A stretch of DNA of 64,000 bases from DATBJG01 sp963790545. Its GTDB lineage: Bacteria; Acidobacteriota; Vicinamibacteria; Vicinamibacterales; JAMQPK01. The translations under genes were made by a program, and so were the position numbers. Positions 52,342 through 61,019 of this stretch are shown here, piece after piece. Each line of letters begins with the position of its first letter. The stretch's first letter is position 1. The stretch is from positions 1,054,001-1,118,000 of the forward strand of contig CAWBPA010000017.1 of assembly GCA_963790545.1 (NCBI GenBank), in the 5' to 3' direction. Below the pieces are notes generated by a model. It ran no database searches. It was not told the DNA's origin and was given only the letters and a program-made list of their open reading frames with translations.

Positions 52342-52710
52342 ATGCATCGAACCTTCCTGCTGATTGGCGCGCTGGCCGGGGTGGTGGGCGTTACGCTCGG
52401 TGCTTTTGGGGCGCATGGGCTCCGAGCGCGACTGACGCCCGACATGCTCGCCGTTTTCGAAACCGGCGTGCGTTATCACATGTATCACGCCCTGGCGATT
52501 CTTGGGGTGGCCTCAGTTGCCGAACGCTTCCAGGCCAGCCGACTCGTCCTCGCATCCGGCTGGCTCTTTCTAGCAGGCATCATTCTCTTCTCGGGCAGCC
52601 TCTACCTTCTCGCCGTGACCGGCGTCAGAGTATTGGGGGCCATCACGCCCTTCGGTGGCGTCGCGTTTCTGCTCGGGTGGGGCTGCCTCGCGCTGGCAGC
52701 GCTCAGGTAA
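52342..52710 (+). CDS. DUF423 membrane protein (YgdD-like)
   Basis: 122 residues with four membrane helices. GALAGVVGVTLGAFGAHGLR, ETGVRYHMYHALAIL and a GSLYLLAVTGVRVLG-type third segment fit the DUF423/YgdD family of small inner-membrane proteins of unknown function. Confidence 0.87.
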   Translation: MHRTFLLIGALAGVVGVTLGAFGAHGLRARLTPDMLAVFETGVRYHMYHALAILGVASVAERFQASRLVLASGWLFLAGIILFSGSLYLLAVTGVRVLGAITPFGGVAFLLGWGCLALAALR

Positions 52711-52711
52711 A

Positions 52712-52806
52712 CGCGGATCCCACGGATCTACGTGAGGCGGATCACGCGGATCAAAAAGAGAGCGCGATCACGGGAATCAATCCGCGCAATCCGCGCAGAT
52801 CCGCGT
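52712..52806. repeat. GCGGATC/ATCCGCG word array with inverted arm
   Basis: CGCGGATCC, GCGGATCACGCGGATC on the left, then GATCACGGGAATCAATCCGCGCAATCCGCGCAGATCCGCG on the right (in pieces). The words recur around 36020 and 36215. Lies between convergent gene ends. Confidence 0.78.
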
Positions 52807-53226
52807 TCACGGCACCGTCATGATGAACGTGATCGCATCGGTGAGCGGCTTATGATCGTTGCCCGCGAGCGTGATCGAGATTTTGTGCTCGCCGCTTGAA
52901 AGCTCGTGAAAACTCAGTTTGGTAGCCGTCGTGGCAATCACCGGACCATCGTCGACGCGGTAGTGTAAGTGCCCTTCGCCAATCTTGGCCGTCTCTTTGG
53001 CGGTGGTCGGATCGACCAGCTGGATGCCCCCCGTCGTCACGACGACTGTGGCTTCCCGGCGCTTGATCTTGTTCTCCGTTTCCACCATTTCGGCCTTCAT
53101 CGAGTACGTCGCTGCGGGTGACTTGGGCGTGGCAAGTGTCTGCTGCGCGCGAAGGTCGCCGGCGGCCGAAACCAGCAGGCAAACACCAAGCGCGAGCTTG
53201 ATGCTGGACGGTTGAAGAACTGACAC
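52807..53226 (-). CDS. Secreted beta-sandwich protein of unknown function
   Basis: About 139 residues. The GTG at 53226 with AGGAGGATTCA upstream is the best start. Signal peptide (LALGVCLLVSAAGDLRAQQ). Strands TVVVTTGGIQLVDP, HLHYRVDDGPVIATT and HKISITLAGNDHKPLTD resemble an Ig-like fold. Unknown role. Confidence 0.6.
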   Translation of the reverse strand: MSVLQPSSIKLALGVCLLVSAAGDLRAQQTLATPKSPAATYSMKAEMVETENKIKRREATVVVTTGGIQLVDPTTAKETAKIGEGHLHYRVDDGPVIATTATKLSFHELSSGEHKISITLAGNDHKPLTDAITFIMTVP

Positions 53227-53316
53227 TGAATCCTCCTGTCCTGACACTTGCGCGACACCGGATAAGGCGGATCCGGCATCGCAGGGTGCCATTCCTCCGA
53301 GGGGACTACGTACCCG

Positions 53317-53721
53317 CTACCGCATGCGTTCAGAGGTACGGGCGAAGAACAGACTGTCAAGGCTGAGTATCCCGGCTCCCCGGGCCGCGATGAACAGAAA
53401 GATGAAGCAGAAGAGCACCGCCAGCTGTCCGTTGTTTTGAATGGGCCAGCCGCCTTGAGGAAAGTGAACTATGAAGTAGGCAAATGCCATTTCGCCGCTG
53501 GCGATAAATGCGGCAATGCCGGTCAGCAGCCCGACCATCACGAGGAGCCCTCCAACGAACTCGATAATGCCGGCCGCTCCGGGCATCGACGCGATGGCAA
53601 CCGCCTCCCCCCCGAACATGCCGAACAGCTTCTGCGCACCGTTCATCATGAACAGCAAACCGACGACAATGCGCATGGCGGCATAGACAGGCTCCTGGAA
53701 TCGATCGAGCGGTACTATCAT
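53317..53721 (-). CDS. DoxX-family membrane protein
   Basis: 134 residues with four membrane helices. RIVVGLLFMMNGAQKLFGMF, GGLLVMVGLLTGIAAFIAS and the FAYFIVHFPQGGWPIQNNG loop are hallmarks of DoxX/TQO-small-subunit proteins. The ATG 53721 has better spacing from AGGAGG than the ATG at 53724. Often linked to stress or thiosulfate oxidation; not proven here. Confidence 0.82.
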   Translation of the reverse strand: MIVPLDRFQEPVYAAMRIVVGLLFMMNGAQKLFGMFGGEAVAIASMPGAAGIIEFVGGLLVMVGLLTGIAAFIASGEMAFAYFIVHFPQGGWPIQNNGQLAVLFCFIFLFIAARGAGILSLDSLFFARTSERMR

Positions 53722-53740
53722 CATGCCTCCTCTGTCGAAT

Positions 53741-53772
53741 TTGGAATTGAGAATTGGGAATTAAGAATTGAC
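53741..53772. repeat. GAATTGG word array
   Basis: GGAATTGA GAATTGG GAATTAA GAATTGA, period 7, in the divergent gap between the DoxX and DUF169 genes. Confidence 0.75.
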
Positions 53773-53865
53773 CCGTCATCACAGGCATTCTTTACCGATC
53801 ATGGGCACCATGGGCGCTGCCTCGCTCGAGGTCAGCTATCATACGACAGGCACGAGGAGATAAAG

Positions 53866-54576
53866 ATGGCTGACTACAACGGCATCGAGCAACGCTTTTC
53901 ACGAGTGCTTCGACTGCGGAAGCGCCCGGTTGCCGTGACATTTCGCGAGACAGCGCCCGCGGGCGTTGCCGCGTTCACCGGAACCGAGCCTTCCACCTGT
54001 AGCTTCTGGCGGCTGGCTGCCGAAGGCCGTACGTTTCACACCGTCGCCGCCGACCATTACAACTGCCCGATTGGCAGCTACACGCACAATCTGCCGTTGC
54101 CGCCGGCACGCGCCGACGAGTTCGACAAGACTCTTGGATTGATGGCCGAGATTGGCTACGTGCGGGTGGAAGAACTGCCTGACATTCCGCGTCTGCCTCG
54201 CACACCCGGGGTGATCATTTACTCGCCCCTTGCCACGACACCTGTCGATCCCGACGTAGTCGTGGTGAGCGCGCAACCGGGCCGCCTGATGGTGCTGCAC
54301 GAGGCGGCCCTCCGCGCGGGTGCTACAGTCCAGGCTCCCATGTTCGGCCGTCCCACCTGCATGGCTGTGCCCGCGGCGTTGACCATGGGCGTGGTTGCCA
54401 GCATCGGCTGCATCGGGAATCGCATCTACACAGACCTGCCAGACGACGAGATGTATATCACCCTGCCGGGGAAGGACGTCGACCGCATTGCCGAAGAGCT
54501 TGGCACGATCAAGCAGGCCAACACGGTGCTGGGTGACTACCATCGCGCACGGCGAGAGGCGCTCGGGACGCAGTAA
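53866..54576 (+). CDS. DUF169 family protein
   Basis: 236 residues. RFSRVLRLRKRPVAVTF, CSFWRLAAEGRTFHTVAADHYNCPIGSYTHN-type Cys-rich segment, RPTCMAVPAALTMGVVASIGCIGNR and DEMYITLPGKDV are the family pattern of DUF169 (YbjX-neighbour/“uncharacterised 2”). Conserved Cys suggest a metal or heme site. Function unknown. Confidence 0.78.
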   Translation: MADYNGIEQRFSRVLRLRKRPVAVTFRETAPAGVAAFTGTEPSTCSFWRLAAEGRTFHTVAADHYNCPIGSYTHNLPLPPARADEFDKTLGLMAEIGYVRVEELPDIPRLPRTPGVIIYSPLATTPVDPDVVVVSAQPGRLMVLHEAALRAGATVQAPMFGRPTCMAVPAALTMGVVASIGCIGNRIYTDLPDDEMYITLPGKDVDRIAEELGTIKQANTVLGDYHRARREALGTQ

Positions 54577-54722
54577 GAAAGTGGAAAGTGGAAAGTTCAA
54601 AGTGAAAAAGTCAGTTCACACGTCAAGAAAGTCGGTGGACTTTCGTGGGGCTTTGATCGTCTAACTTTTGTACTTTCTTTGCGCTTACTTCTCTCTTTAA
54701 CTTTGAACTTTGAACTTCTCCA
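54577..54722. repeat. GAAAGTG/CTTTGAA word arrays
   Basis: GAAAGTGGAAAGTGGAAAGTTCAAAGTG on the left, and AACTTTGAACTTTGAACTT on the right in the reverse sense, period 7, with a 60-bp less repetitive centre. Confidence 0.8.
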
Positions 54723-54830
54723 TGTTGTTCCGCCTCTGGGACGTCGCGTCCCACATGCGGACGGAATATATCTCAACCTGTTGAAACAGAGCCGTTTCGG
54801 GCGGCATGCGGTTTGACATAGCAAGGGTTT

Positions 54831-56087
54831 ATGGATGTTGCCCGTCCCCCCGAGGTCGCCCGACAACGTCGCCGGCGCCGCATCATGTGGGGTGGCGCCC
54901 TGGTGGTCGTGATTATTGCGACCACGCTGGGCCTCTCGCGACTCGAACCGGCTGCGCCCGCCGTCGAAAGCGGCGGGCTCTGGATGGACACGGTCAAGCG
55001 TGGCACGCTGATTCGACAAGTTCGTGGCCCTGGGGTGCTGGTGCCCGACGATACCCGTTGGATCCCCGCCACGACAGAAGGACGGGTCGAACGGATTCTC
55101 GTGCAGCCGGGCACGACGGTAAAAGCCGATACGGTGCTGCTGGAGCTGAGCAATCCCCAGGTCGAACAGGAAGCCGTCGCTTCAGAGCTGGCGCTCAAGG
55201 CTTCTAAAGCGGAATATCTGAGCCTGAAAGCGGACCTTGAACGTGACTTGCTGTCGCAGCGCGCCCAAGCCGCGGGGATCGAAGCGGATCTCGTACAGGC
55301 GAGGACCCAGGCCGAGGTCGACGAGGCCCTCGCGGCCAAAGGGTTGCTCGACCAGCTGACGGTCAAGCGGTCGAAACTGACCGCCGACACGCTGGCGATT
55401 CGCCAACGCCTCGAGCAGGAACGTCTCAAGAGCAGCGAGAATTCCGTCACGGCGCGCCTCGACGTGAAACAAGCCGATGTCGATCAACGTCAAAGCATCG
55501 CGACGCTGAGGCGCAGTCAGGTCGACGCGCTGAAGGTGCGGGCGGGTTTCGCCGGTGTTCTCCAGCAGGTGCCCGTCGAGGTGGGACAGCGCGTGGGTCC
55601 TGGAACGAATCTGGCCCGCGTCGCCGATCCCTCACGACTCAAGGCCGAGCTGCGTATTCCGGAGACTCAAGTCAAAGATGTGGCCATCGGACAAATGACG
55701 GAGATCGATACGCGTAACGGCGTTGTCAAAGGCCAGGTCGCCCGAATCGATCCGGCCTCACAAAATGGGACTGTCACGGTCGATGTCACGCTCAATGAAG
55801 CGCTGCCCCGCGGCGCGCGGCCCGACATGAATGTTGACGGAACCATCGAGCTCGAGCGGTTGGATAACGTGTTGAAGGTGGGCAGGCCGGCTACAGGTCA
55901 GGAGGAGAGCACGATCACGCTCTTCAAGTTGGATACGAACGGCGGCAACGCGTCTCGCGAGTCGGTCACGTTCGGCCGCAGCTCCGTGACGGAAATCGAG
56001 GTCGTGCGCGGCCTCGACGTCGGCGATCGCGTGGTTCTCTCGGATATGTCGGCCTGGGATGGCTACGATCGACTGCGATTGAGATGA
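54831..56087 (+). CDS. Membrane fusion (HlyD-family) adaptor of an ABC exporter
   Basis: 418 residues. One TM (IMWGGALVVVIIATTLGLS), a barrel-sandwich hybrid (GRVERILVQPGTTVKADTVL), a long coiled-coil hairpin (residues about 115-230), and a beta-barrel region (FAGVLQQVPVEVGQRVGPG). Periplasmic adaptor that would couple an inner-membrane ABC pump to an outer-membrane channel. Followed at 12 bp by two ATPase genes. Confidence 0.84.
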   Translation: MDVARPPEVARQRRRRRIMWGGALVVVIIATTLGLSRLEPAAPAVESGGLWMDTVKRGTLIRQVRGPGVLVPDDTRWIPATTEGRVERILVQPGTTVKADTVLLELSNPQVEQEAVASELALKASKAEYLSLKADLERDLLSQRAQAAGIEADLVQARTQAEVDEALAAKGLLDQLTVKRSKLTADTLAIRQRLEQERLKSSENSVTARLDVKQADVDQRQSIATLRRSQVDALKVRAGFAGVLQQVPVEVGQRVGPGTNLARVADPSRLKAELRIPETQVKDVAIGQMTEIDTRNGVVKGQVARIDPASQNGTVTVDVTLNEALPRGARPDMNVDGTIELERLDNVLKVGRPATGQEESTITLFKLDTNGGNASRESVTFGRSSVTEIEVVRGLDVGDRVVLSDMSAWDGYDRLRLR

Positions 56088-56099
56088 GGACCTAGGACC

Positions 56100-56810
56100 A
56101 TGAGTGACCAGAATTTGATTCGTCTCGATGCCGTCACGAAGGTGTTCTACACGGACGAAGTCGAAACCCACGCACTTGGAGGGATCCATCTGGAGATCAC
56201 CCGCGGCGAGTACGTATCCATTGCCGGACCATCCGGTTGCGGAAAGTCGACGTTGCTGTCTATTTTCGGGCTGCTCGACACGCCAACCGCCGGTGAGTAC
56301 TGGCTGAACGGCCGGCCCGTGGCAAATCTCACGATGGTCGAGCGGGCGCGGACACGGAACCGCGAGATCGGGTTCATCTTTCAGAACTTCAACCTGATTG
56401 GCGATCTCACCGTCTTCGACAATGTCGAGCTGCCGCTCACCTATCGTGGGATGAGGCCCGCCGAACGACGCGAGCGCGTCACGGCCGCACTCGAACGAGT
56501 GGGAATGGCACATCGCGCGAAGCACTATCCAAGCCAGCTCTCGGGCGGTCAGCAGCAGCGCGTGGCCGTTGCGCGCGCGGTGGGAGGTGACCCGTCGATT
56601 CTGTTGGCCGACGAGCCCACCGGCAATCTCGATTCGCGGAACGGCGAGGTCGTCATGGAGCTGCTCCGCGAACTGCATCGTGGCGGCGCCACAATCTGTA
56701 TGGTCACGCACGATCCGCGGTATGCACGCCACGCGGATCGACAGGTCCATCTGTTCGACGGACAAATCGTCGACGAGGAGACCGCTCTCAAAGCTTCAGC
56801 CATGAACTAG
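56100..56810 (+). CDS. ABC transporter ATP-binding protein (MacB/LolD type), first
   Basis: 236 residues. Walker A GPSGCGKST, Q-loop QNFNLIGDL, signature LSGGQQQR, Walker B ILLADEPTGNLD and the H-loop TMVTHDPRYA-like VTHD are intact. LolD/MacB-type ATPase. It should energise an FtsX-like permease, but none is in the cluster. Confidence 0.86.
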   Translation: MSDQNLIRLDAVTKVFYTDEVETHALGGIHLEITRGEYVSIAGPSGCGKSTLLSIFGLLDTPTAGEYWLNGRPVANLTMVERARTRNREIGFIFQNFNLIGDLTVFDNVELPLTYRGMRPAERRERVTAALERVGMAHRAKHYPSQLSGGQQQRVAVARAVGGDPSILLADEPTGNLDSRNGEVVMELLRELHRGGATICMVTHDPRYARHADRQVHLFDGQIVDEETALKASAMN

Positions 56811-56816
56811 GGCAAC

Positions 56817-56838
56817 GGCGGGCCTTGAAAGGCCCGCC
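56817..56838. repeat. REP-like palindrome (R8) between the two ATPase genes
   Basis: GGCGGGCC-TTGAAA-GGCCCGCC. It lies inside the operon, 6 bp after the first ATPase stop, and may stabilise or attenuate the downstream message. Confidence 0.75.
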
Positions 56839-56859
56839 CTACGTACCGACATTGCCAAC

Positions 56860-57540
56860 ATGTCCATCCAGCCCCTGATCTCCCTGCGCCGAATCGAGAA
56901 GTCGTTCGCCAATGGCGCGGAGCGATTCTTCGTGCTGCGAAATATTTCTCTCGATGTCGCGCCGGGGGACTTCGTGTCCGTGATGGGGCCGTCCGGCGCC
57001 GGAAAATCGACGCTCCTCCATTTGCTCGGAATGCACGATAGCGACTGGAACGGCGAATATTACTTCAATGGCGACCCGGTTCATGCATTAAGACCGAAAG
57101 ACCGGGCCAAGTTCCACAAGCAGCATTTTGGCTTCGTGTTTCAGAGCTATCATCTGCTCGACAACCTGACCGTCTACGAAAACCTCGACGTACCGCTCTC
57201 TTATCGCGATATCCCTCGATCGCAGCGTCAGGGCATGGTGGCCGACTCCCTCGATCGTTTCGGGATCGTCGGCAAGAAGGACTTGTACCCCAGCCAGTTG
57301 TCGGGCGGGCAGCAGCAGCTGGTCGGCGTCGCGCGGGCCGTCATTGCCAAGCCGTCAGTCATCCTGGCTGACGAACCTACGGGTAACCTGCATTCGAGCC
57401 AGGCCCGAGAAATCATGGAGCTCTTCAAGCAGCTCAATGGCGAGGGCACCACAATTGTTCAGGTGACGCACTCGGATCGGAACGCCGAGTATGGAAACCG
57501 TGTCGTGCAGTTACGGGACGGGCTGATTGTCAACGGGTAG
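56860..57540 (+). CDS. ABC transporter ATP-binding protein (MacB/LolD type), second
   Basis: 226 residues. Walker A GPSGAGKST, QSYHLLDNLTVYENL, signature LSGGQQQL, Walker B VILADEPTGNLHS. Related to but clearly distinct from the first ATPase (about half identical by eye). The Walker B is followed by HSSQ where LDS is usual. Two different ATPases with one adaptor suggest two permeases or a heterodimeric ATPase. Confidence 0.86.
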   Translation: MSIQPLISLRRIEKSFANGAERFFVLRNISLDVAPGDFVSVMGPSGAGKSTLLHLLGMHDSDWNGEYYFNGDPVHALRPKDRAKFHKQHFGFVFQSYHLLDNLTVYENLDVPLSYRDIPRSQRQGMVADSLDRFGIVGKKDLYPSQLSGGQQQLVGVARAVIAKPSVILADEPTGNLHSSQAREIMELFKQLNGEGTTIVQVTHSDRNAEYGNRVVQLRDGLIVNG

Positions 57541-57542
57541 TC

Positions 57543-57575
57543 GGGAATTGCAGGATCAGCAATCCTGCAATTCCC
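57543..57575. terminator. Bidirectional hairpin between convergent genes
   Basis: A perfect 14-bp stem, GGGAATTGCAGGAT (57543-57556) and ATCCTGCAATTCCC (57562-57575), with a CAGCA loop. It lies 2 bp after the second ATPase stop and 7 bp after the convergent gene stop. No strong T run, so termination may rely on hairpin strength or Rho. Confidence 0.6.
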
Positions 57576-57582
57576 GTTGGAT

Positions 57583-57960
57583 CTACTTGACCGGTTGTGC
57601 AGAAGCCGGGCGCGGATTGCGCACCTCGATATCGCTGGCCACCAGATTGTCACCAGCTTTGACATACTTGACCACGACCTGATCGCCTTCATGGACGACG
57701 TCCGCAATCGTCAGGCCACCTTGGCCGGCCGCTTTCTTGGCCCTGGTTTTCGTACTGGCACCTTTGGCGAGAATGTTGGTCTGCTCGTTCACCGTAAATT
57801 TTTGTTCGAACCTGCCATTGTCTACGGTGAATGTCGAACCAGATACGGTCTTGACGGCCCCGATGACGGTCTCAGTCTTTGCGTCCTGTCCTTCCACCGT
57901 TACGACGCCGACGCCCGCAGCCAAGACCATCACCAGCGCGAGTAACGCCACATGCTTCAT
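57583..57960 (-). CDS. Small secreted protein of unknown function (DUF5666-like)
   Basis: 125 residues. Signal peptide ALLALVMVLAAGVGVVTVEGQ. ETVIGAVKTVSGSTFTVDNG and VHEGDQVVVKYVKAGDNLVAS are OB-like strands like DUF5666 beta-barrel proteins. Role unknown. Confidence 0.6.
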   Translation of the reverse strand: MKHVALLALVMVLAAGVGVVTVEGQDAKTETVIGAVKTVSGSTFTVDNGRFEQKFTVNEQTNILAKGASTKTRAKKAAGQGGLTIADVVHEGDQVVVKYVKAGDNLVASDIEVRNPRPASAQPVK

Positions 57961-58199
57961 CGGACACCTCCAGAATGGAACGTATTAACCCCCAGCCTCC
58001 CCAAACGCAGCTCTCAACGTGTCGAACATTACTCGCATCTCTACGCGGAATCCAGTCGAACTGCCATGGGTCACCCCTTTGCAGAGCCGGATGCGTTGCG
58101 GAGGGCGTAACTCTTGTAAACATAAGATGTTAGGGTTTGAAATTAGAAATCAGGAATTGCGAATTGAGACTCTAGAATAGTTCTCATTTTTACACCTCC
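57961..58199. other. 239-bp spacer upstream of the NtrC-like gene
   Basis: I see no gene. It includes a short GAATTGC/GAAATC word array (58136-58166) and an AT-rich tail just before the regulator start, which may contain its promoter. No clear sigma-54 -24/-12 element was found. Confidence 0.5.
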
Positions 58200-59564
58200 A
58201 TGCCGCGTTCGCCTCAGATCCTCATTGCCGACGACCAGCGCGATGTCCTCGAAGCGTTGCAGCTGCTCCTCAAGCCGGAAGGATTTCGGGTGGAGACCAC
58301 TTCGTCTCCCTCGGGCGTCCTGGCCGCCCTTGACCGTTCCGATTTCGATGCCGTGCTGATCGATTTGAACTACGCGCGCGACACCACGTCGGGTGTGGAA
58401 GGGCTCGATCTGTTGTCGCAACTCCAGGCCGCAGATACGACGCTGCCGGTCATCGTCATGACGGCCTGGGGCAGCGTGGAACTGGCGGTCGAAGCCATGC
58501 GACGCGGGGCACGCGATTTCGTGCGGAAACCGTGGGACAACGCGCGGCTGCTGGCAATCCTTCGTACGCAGGTGGAGCTGAGCCGCGCCCTACGCCGAGG
58601 TCGTCAGCTGGAAGCGGCCGAACAGCTTCGCGTCGATGCCGGGCCGAAGCTGATTGCGCAGTCTGCCGCCATGCAGCCAGTCCTTCAGCTGATCCAGCGC
58701 ACGGCTCCATCGGATGCCAACGTGCTCGTTACTGGTGAAAACGGAACCGGCAAGGGTCTTGTGGCAGAGGCCATTCATGCACTGTCGCCGAGGGCCTCAC
58801 GTCCGATGGTGACGGTCAATGCTGGCGGCGTGTCGGAGGGCGTGTTCGAGAGCGAGTTGTTCGGGCACGTGCGGGGCGCGTTCACGGACGCTCGGGCCGA
58901 TCGCGCGGGACGGTTCGAGCTGGCTGACGGTGGCACCCTCTTTCTGGATGAGATCGCCAACGTTCCGCTGTCCCAGCAGGCGAAGCTTCTGAGGGTCATT
59001 GCCACGGGCGAGTTTGAGCGGCTGGGTTCCTCGCGGACACGACGTGTGGACGTGCGTCTGATCTCGGCCTCCAACGCCGACATAAATGCCGAGGTCGCGG
59101 CCGGACGGTTCAGACAAGATCTTCTGTTTCGACTCAATACGATTGAGATTACGCTTCCCCCACTGCGGAATCGGCGTGAAGACATCCCGGCGCTGGCCAG
59201 TCATTTTCTTCAGCAGCATGCGCGACGCTACCGAAAGGCTGTGTCCGGCTTCGACCGCGACGCACTGGACCTGCTCCTCCGACACACGTGGCCTGGCAAC
59301 GTGCGCGAGCTCGACCACGCGATCGAGCGGGCGGTGCTGATGGCCGAGGGTGCATCGATCCGGCCGGGCGATTTGACCCTGCGGCGCGACACGGACCCGG
59401 CCGGCAGCCTCGAATCGATGAGTCTCGAGGACGTTGAAGCCTTCTTCATCCGGAAAGCCATAGGCCGCTACGGCAGCGTGACCGAAGCCGCCAAGGCCCT
59501 GGGTCTCAGCCGGAGCGCCCTCTACCGGCGGCTCGAGCGCTACGACATAAAGTCTCAAGGCTGA
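58200..59564 (+). CDS. NtrC-family sigma-54-dependent response regulator
   Basis: 454 residues. Receiver domain with Asp55 (AVLIDLNYAR) and Lys in FVRKPWDN; AAA+ domain with Walker A GENGTGKG (about 179-186), the sigma-54 loop GAFTDA (226-231; GAFTGA is standard), Walker B GGTLFLDEI and R-finger region; C-terminal Fis-type HTH (SVTEAAKALGLSRSALYRRL). Partner of the histidine kinase that follows. The last residues (KSQG) are encoded by a word repeat that continues as a 12-bp inverted repeat (59549-59580). Confidence 0.88.
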   Translation: MPRSPQILIADDQRDVLEALQLLLKPEGFRVETTSSPSGVLAALDRSDFDAVLIDLNYARDTTSGVEGLDLLSQLQAADTTLPVIVMTAWGSVELAVEAMRRGARDFVRKPWDNARLLAILRTQVELSRALRRGRQLEAAEQLRVDAGPKLIAQSAAMQPVLQLIQRTAPSDANVLVTGENGTGKGLVAEAIHALSPRASRPMVTVNAGGVSEGVFESELFGHVRGAFTDARADRAGRFELADGGTLFLDEIANVPLSQQAKLLRVIATGEFERLGSSRTRRVDVRLISASNADINAEVAAGRFRQDLLFRLNTIEITLPPLRNRREDIPALASHFLQQHARRYRKAVSGFDRDALDLLLRHTWPGNVRELDHAIERAVLMAEGASIRPGDLTLRRDTDPAGSLESMSLEDVEAFFIRKAIGRYGSVTEAAKALGLSRSALYRRLERYDIKSQG

Positions 59565-59580
59565 AGTCTGCCTTGAGACT
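59549..59580. repeat. 12-bp inverted repeat at the end of the regulator gene
   Basis: AAGTCTCAAGGC and GCCTTGAGACTT around an 8-nt TGAAGTCT loop. It overlaps the stop codon of the NtrC-like gene and lies just before the kinase start; the arms belong to the AAGTCTG word family. Confidence 0.85.
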
Positions 59581-59586
59581 TGAGCC

Positions 59587-60921
59587 GTGAAACTTGTGAA
59601 CATCCGTCATGATCAGCGCGTTCTGCTCCTGGCCCTGGCTGCCGGGCTACCGGGCAGTGTCGTCGCGTTGGTATTGCTCTGGACGGGCGACTATTCCCTT
59701 CGTACGCAATGGACGGTCACGCTGGTCATCGCGCTGCTCTGGTGGATCGCGGCGGCATCGCTTCGCTATCGCGTGGTGTTTCCGTTGCAGACGCTCTCGA
59801 ACCTGCTGGAGGCCTTGCGTGAGAACGACTTTTCGATCCGTGCCCGAGGCGCGCGGCGCGACGATCCCCTCGGTGAGGTGCTGCGCGAAGTCAACGCGCT
59901 GGGCGACACGCTGCGCGAGCAGCGGCTGGGAGCGCTCGAAGCCACGGCGCTGCTTCGAACGGTCATTTCCGAGATTGATGTGGCCATCTTTGCATTCGAT
60001 GCCGAGCACCGGCTGCGACTCGTCAATCGGGCCGGTGAGCGACTCCTCGGCCGTCCAACCGAGCAACTGCTGACACGCACGGCAACCGAGCTGGGGTTGG
60101 CAGGGTGCCTGGCTCCGTCGGCACCGCGGGTGCTCGGAATCTCGTTTCCCGGAGGCAACGGCCAATGGGAGCTCGGTCGTACCAAGTTCCGTCAAGGGGG
60201 ACGTCCCCACGAGCTTCTGGTGCTGAGCGACGTGAGTCAGCCGCTGCGTGACCAGGAGCGCGAAGCGTGGCACCGCTTGATTCGCGTCATCGGGCACGAG
60301 CTGAACAACTCGCTCGCGCCAATCAAATCGATTGCCGGCAGTCTCGACTCGTTGCTCGCCCGCGACCCGGCTCCACCCGACTGGCGCGATGACATGCGCC
60401 GTGGTCTGGGTGTCATTGTCGGACGGACCGAAGCGCTCGGCCGATTCACCACCGCGTACGCCACGCTCGCACGGCTGCCACGTCCAACGCCGCGCCCGGT
60501 CGATCTGGCCGACCTGCTCCAACGCGTGGCGCGACTCGAAACGCGTGCTCATGTGCAGGTCTCCGAGGGAGATGCGGTCACTCTTCAAGCGGACCCCGAT
60601 CAGCTCGAGCAGCTCTTCATCAATCTGGTCCGAAACGCCGTCGACGCCACGCTCGAATCGGGCGGTCGCGTCCACCTGGTGTGGGAACGGGCGAATCAAC
60701 ACATTGCCGTGCATGTGGACGATGAGGGCCCTGGGCTCGCCAATACCACGAACCTGTTCGTGCCGTTCTTCACGACAAAGCCAGAGGGCTCGGGCATCGG
60801 GTTGGTCCTGAGCCGCCAGATCGCCGAAGCGCACGGAGGTTCGTTGGTGCTTGGACCTCGTCAAGGGCTGCGCGGGACTCGCGCCACGGTTCTGTTGCCT
60901 CGCGGGGGGGTGCGCAACTAG
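59587..60921 (+). CDS. NtrY-like sensor histidine kinase
   Basis: 444 residues. GTG start. Two TM segments (LLLALAAGLPGSVVALVLLW, VTLVIALLWWIAAASLRY), a HAMP-like linker, a PAS domain (LLRTVISEIDVAIFAFDAEH), HisKA with GHELNNSLAPIKS (His about 237) and a HATPase_c (NLVRNAVDATL, GPGLANT, SGIGLVLSRQIAEAHGG). It should phosphorylate the adjacent NtrC-like regulator. With the ABC adaptor/ATPase operon upstream, an envelope-stress or export circuit is plausible. Confidence 0.87.
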   Translation: MKLVNIRHDQRVLLLALAAGLPGSVVALVLLWTGDYSLRTQWTVTLVIALLWWIAAASLRYRVVFPLQTLSNLLEALRENDFSIRARGARRDDPLGEVLREVNALGDTLREQRLGALEATALLRTVISEIDVAIFAFDAEHRLRLVNRAGERLLGRPTEQLLTRTATELGLAGCLAPSAPRVLGISFPGGNGQWELGRTKFRQGGRPHELLVLSDVSQPLRDQEREAWHRLIRVIGHELNNSLAPIKSIAGSLDSLLARDPAPPDWRDDMRRGLGVIVGRTEALGRFTTAYATLARLPRPTPRPVDLADLLQRVARLETRAHVQVSEGDAVTLQADPDQLEQLFINLVRNAVDATLESGGRVHLVWERANQHIAVHVDDEGPGLANTTNLFVPFFTTKPEGSGIGLVLSRQIAEAHGGSLVLGPRQGLRGTRATVLLPRGGVRN

Positions 60922-60930
60922 AAGTGCTGT

Positions 60931-60952
60931 CGCGGGGGCTAAAGCCCCCGCG
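60931..60952. repeat. REP-like palindrome (R9)
   Basis: CGCGGGGGCT-AA-AGCCCCCGCG followed by CTAC; the same sequence as R3 with opposite orientation. Lies downstream of the histidine kinase. Confidence 0.8.
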
Positions 60953-61019
60953 CTACAAGAGCGCTCGGAACCCCGGCCACAACAGAGCGCCCGGAACCTC
61001 TGCGACATACAATGCATGG

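Noticed and set aside
54760..54830. Sigma-54 promoter (GG-N10-GC) upstream of the ABC adaptor gene
   Set aside because: GGCATGCGGTTTGAC is only a partial match and lacks the -12 GC; too weak to annotate.
16324..59584. CRISPR arrays
   Set aside because: The word arrays have units of 7-9 bp with no unique spacers of constant length, and no cas genes are present.
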